Shown here: positions 15,359 to 16,097 of the stretch, piece by piece
Layout: each line of letters begins with the position of its first letter
Position numbering within the stretch: position 1 is the stretch's first letter
Assembly (NCBI GenBank): GCA_011524805.1
Contig: WTJO01000030.1
Location: forward strand, 1 to 16,097
Direction of reading: 5' to 3'
Length of the DNA stretch: 16,097 nucleotides
Source of the DNA: Alphaproteobacteria bacterium
GTDB taxonomy: Bacteria; Pseudomonadota; Alphaproteobacteria; Puniceispirillales; Puniceispirillaceae
Translations under genes and position numbers: made by a program
Notes under the pieces: model-generated
What the model was told of the DNA's origin: nothing
The model's database searches: none
Seen by the model: the letters and a program-made list of their open reading frames with translations, nothing else

Positions 15359-15985
15359 ATGAAAACACATCAGCTAGAAACTGCACTAGATGCGCTAGAC
15401 AGGCTTGATCCTGACCTGAAATCTGCACGGGCAGAGTGCGGAAACCCGCCAGACAGGTTTGAAGTTGCCTCATTTTCTACTCTTGTGCGTATCATTTTGG
15501 GACAGCAAATCTCGCGGGCTGTTGCCGCCCATCTGTGGGACAGGATGAAGGCCAAAGGCTGGCACAATGAACAGGGGCTAAAAGGGCTGGCATATGAAGA
15601 TTTGCAGGCAATCGGGCTGTCCCGCAGGAAATCGGAATATATTATAGACCTTGCCCATGCCATAAATTCTGGCGAGCTTGATCTTGACGCTCTGCATAAG
15701 GCAGACAGACAGGATTTCAGAAACACGCTGATAGGCTATCGCGGCATTGGCGACTGGACGATTAGCAATTACAGACTATTCTGTCTGGCCGATCTGGATG
15801 CATGGCCCGGCAATGATCTTGCCCTGATGGAAGCTGTAAGACGGCTTAAATCTCTGGATATAAGACCTAGCCATAAGGAAATGGACGAGATGGCGGCTGG
15901 CTGGGCGCCCTATCGTGGTGCTGCTGCTCTGTTGCTCTGGCATCTTTATGCCTGCTGGGTGCGTGATGCCCGCCCCACAGGCTAG
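15359..15985 (+). CDS. DNA-3-methyladenine glycosylase II (AlkA-like, HhH-GPD superfamily)
   Basis: Base-excision repair enzyme predicted to remove alkylated purines such as 3-methyladenine from DNA. The 208-residue protein contains the helix-hairpin-helix GYRGIGDWT (126-134) followed by the Gly/Pro-rich loop and catalytic aspartate Asp153 in AWPGNDLAL, aligning with Asp238 of E. coli AlkA. ILGQQIS (46-52) is the conserved early-domain signature. No iron-sulphur cysteine cluster is present, which argues against EndoIII or MutY. The N-terminal domain of long AlkA proteins is absent, as in the common short bacterial form. The frame is open from 15248, but homology begins at MKTHQLETAL and CAGG lies 8 bases before this ATG. 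It ends 7 bases from a convergent partial gene. Confidence 0.93.
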   Translation: MKTHQLETALDALDRLDPDLKSARAECGNPPDRFEVASFSTLVRIILGQQISRAVAAHLWDRMKAKGWHNEQGLKGLAYEDLQAIGLSRRKSEYIIDLAHAINSGELDLDALHKADRQDFRNTLIGYRGIGDWTISNYRLFCLADLDAWPGNDLALMEAVRRLKSLDIRPSHKEMDEMAAGWAPYRGAAALLLWHLYACWVRDARPTG

Positions 15986-15992
15986 CCAGATG

Positions 15993-16097
15993 TTAATTCG
16001 CAAATAAATCTGTCTGAGGCGCCTGCCCTGAAGGGCTGGCTTCTGACGGGGTGCCGTCATTCTTAAGAGGCGCCACCAGACCTGCATGATCATTGCT
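15993..16097 (-). CDS. C-terminal tail of an unidentified protein (partial, cut by the right edge)
   Basis: An open frame enters from the right edge and ends at TAA (15993-15995). The 34 visible residues are rich in Pro, Ala, Ser and Gly and end in QAPQTDLFAN. Such low-complexity tails closing on a short LF-containing peptide occur at the end of several alphaproteobacterial DNA-metabolism proteins; exodeoxyribonuclease VII large subunit is one guess, but the evidence is far too short to name it. Support for coding is the open frame, protein-like composition and a stop neatly 7 bases from the convergent glycosylase stop. The longer overlapping frame on the same strand runs antisense through the glycosylase gene and is rejected. 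Confidence 0.5.
   Translation of the reverse strand, partial: SNDHAGLVAPLKNDGTPSEASPSGQAPQTDLFAN

Noticed and set aside
15776..16093. 105-codon minus-strand frame at the right end
   Set aside because: It runs antisense through the glycosylase gene and is rich in Arg, Trp and Gln as a shadow frame would be; the overlapping tail frame ending at 15993 is more protein-like.

Overview
The window reads as ordinary, gene-dense chromosome of an alphaproteobacterium. The evidence is a class II DAHP synthase, an alphaproteobacterial-type glutathione reductase, a GluRS with HVGN and LSKR signatures, and cysS followed directly by a CimA-type citramalate synthase. Moderate base composition, short intergenic gaps, and periplasmic cytochrome c and EamA genes would suit a marine lineage such as SAR116, but that placement is inference and no rRNA or marker phylogeny is available here.

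Region 1 (1-9641, all minus strand) runs in transcription order gor, class II aroG, nicotinate phosphoribosyltransferase (pncB), glutamine-dependent NAD synthetase (nadE), gltX, cysS and cimA (cut by the left edge). nadE-gltX and gltX-cysS are each joined by a 4-base ATGA stop/start overlap, so nadE-gltX-cysS is a translationally coupled unit. pncB lies 56 bases upstream of nadE and cimA 76 bases downstream of cysS. The block joins NAD salvage, charging of Glu and Cys tRNAs, and branch-point amino-acid synthesis. gor has the best promoter in the window and sits 146 bases upstream of aroG.

Region 2 (9811-12997) has an unrecognised 173-residue gene (minus) divergent from acetoacetyl-CoA synthetase (plus), which meets an unrecognised acidic 178-residue gene (minus) tail to tail, 5 bases apart.

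Region 3 (13071-16097) holds an EamA-family transporter (minus), a class II cytochrome c (plus) convergent with a cytochrome b561 (minus), an AlkA-like DNA glycosylase (plus), and the C-terminal tail of an unidentified minus-strand gene cut by the right edge. The two cytochromes may act as a membrane-to-periplasm electron carrier pair.

I saw no rRNA, tRNA, CRISPR array, insertion sequence, prophage gene or attachment site, no gene-free stretch longer than about 170 bases, and no convincing terminator. No clearly novel system is visible. The items most worth a second look are a perfect 14-base palindrome upstream of the cytochrome c gene, two orphan proteins (one with a duplicated PDDDD motif), and the coupling of NAD synthesis to two aminoacyl-tRNA synthetases.
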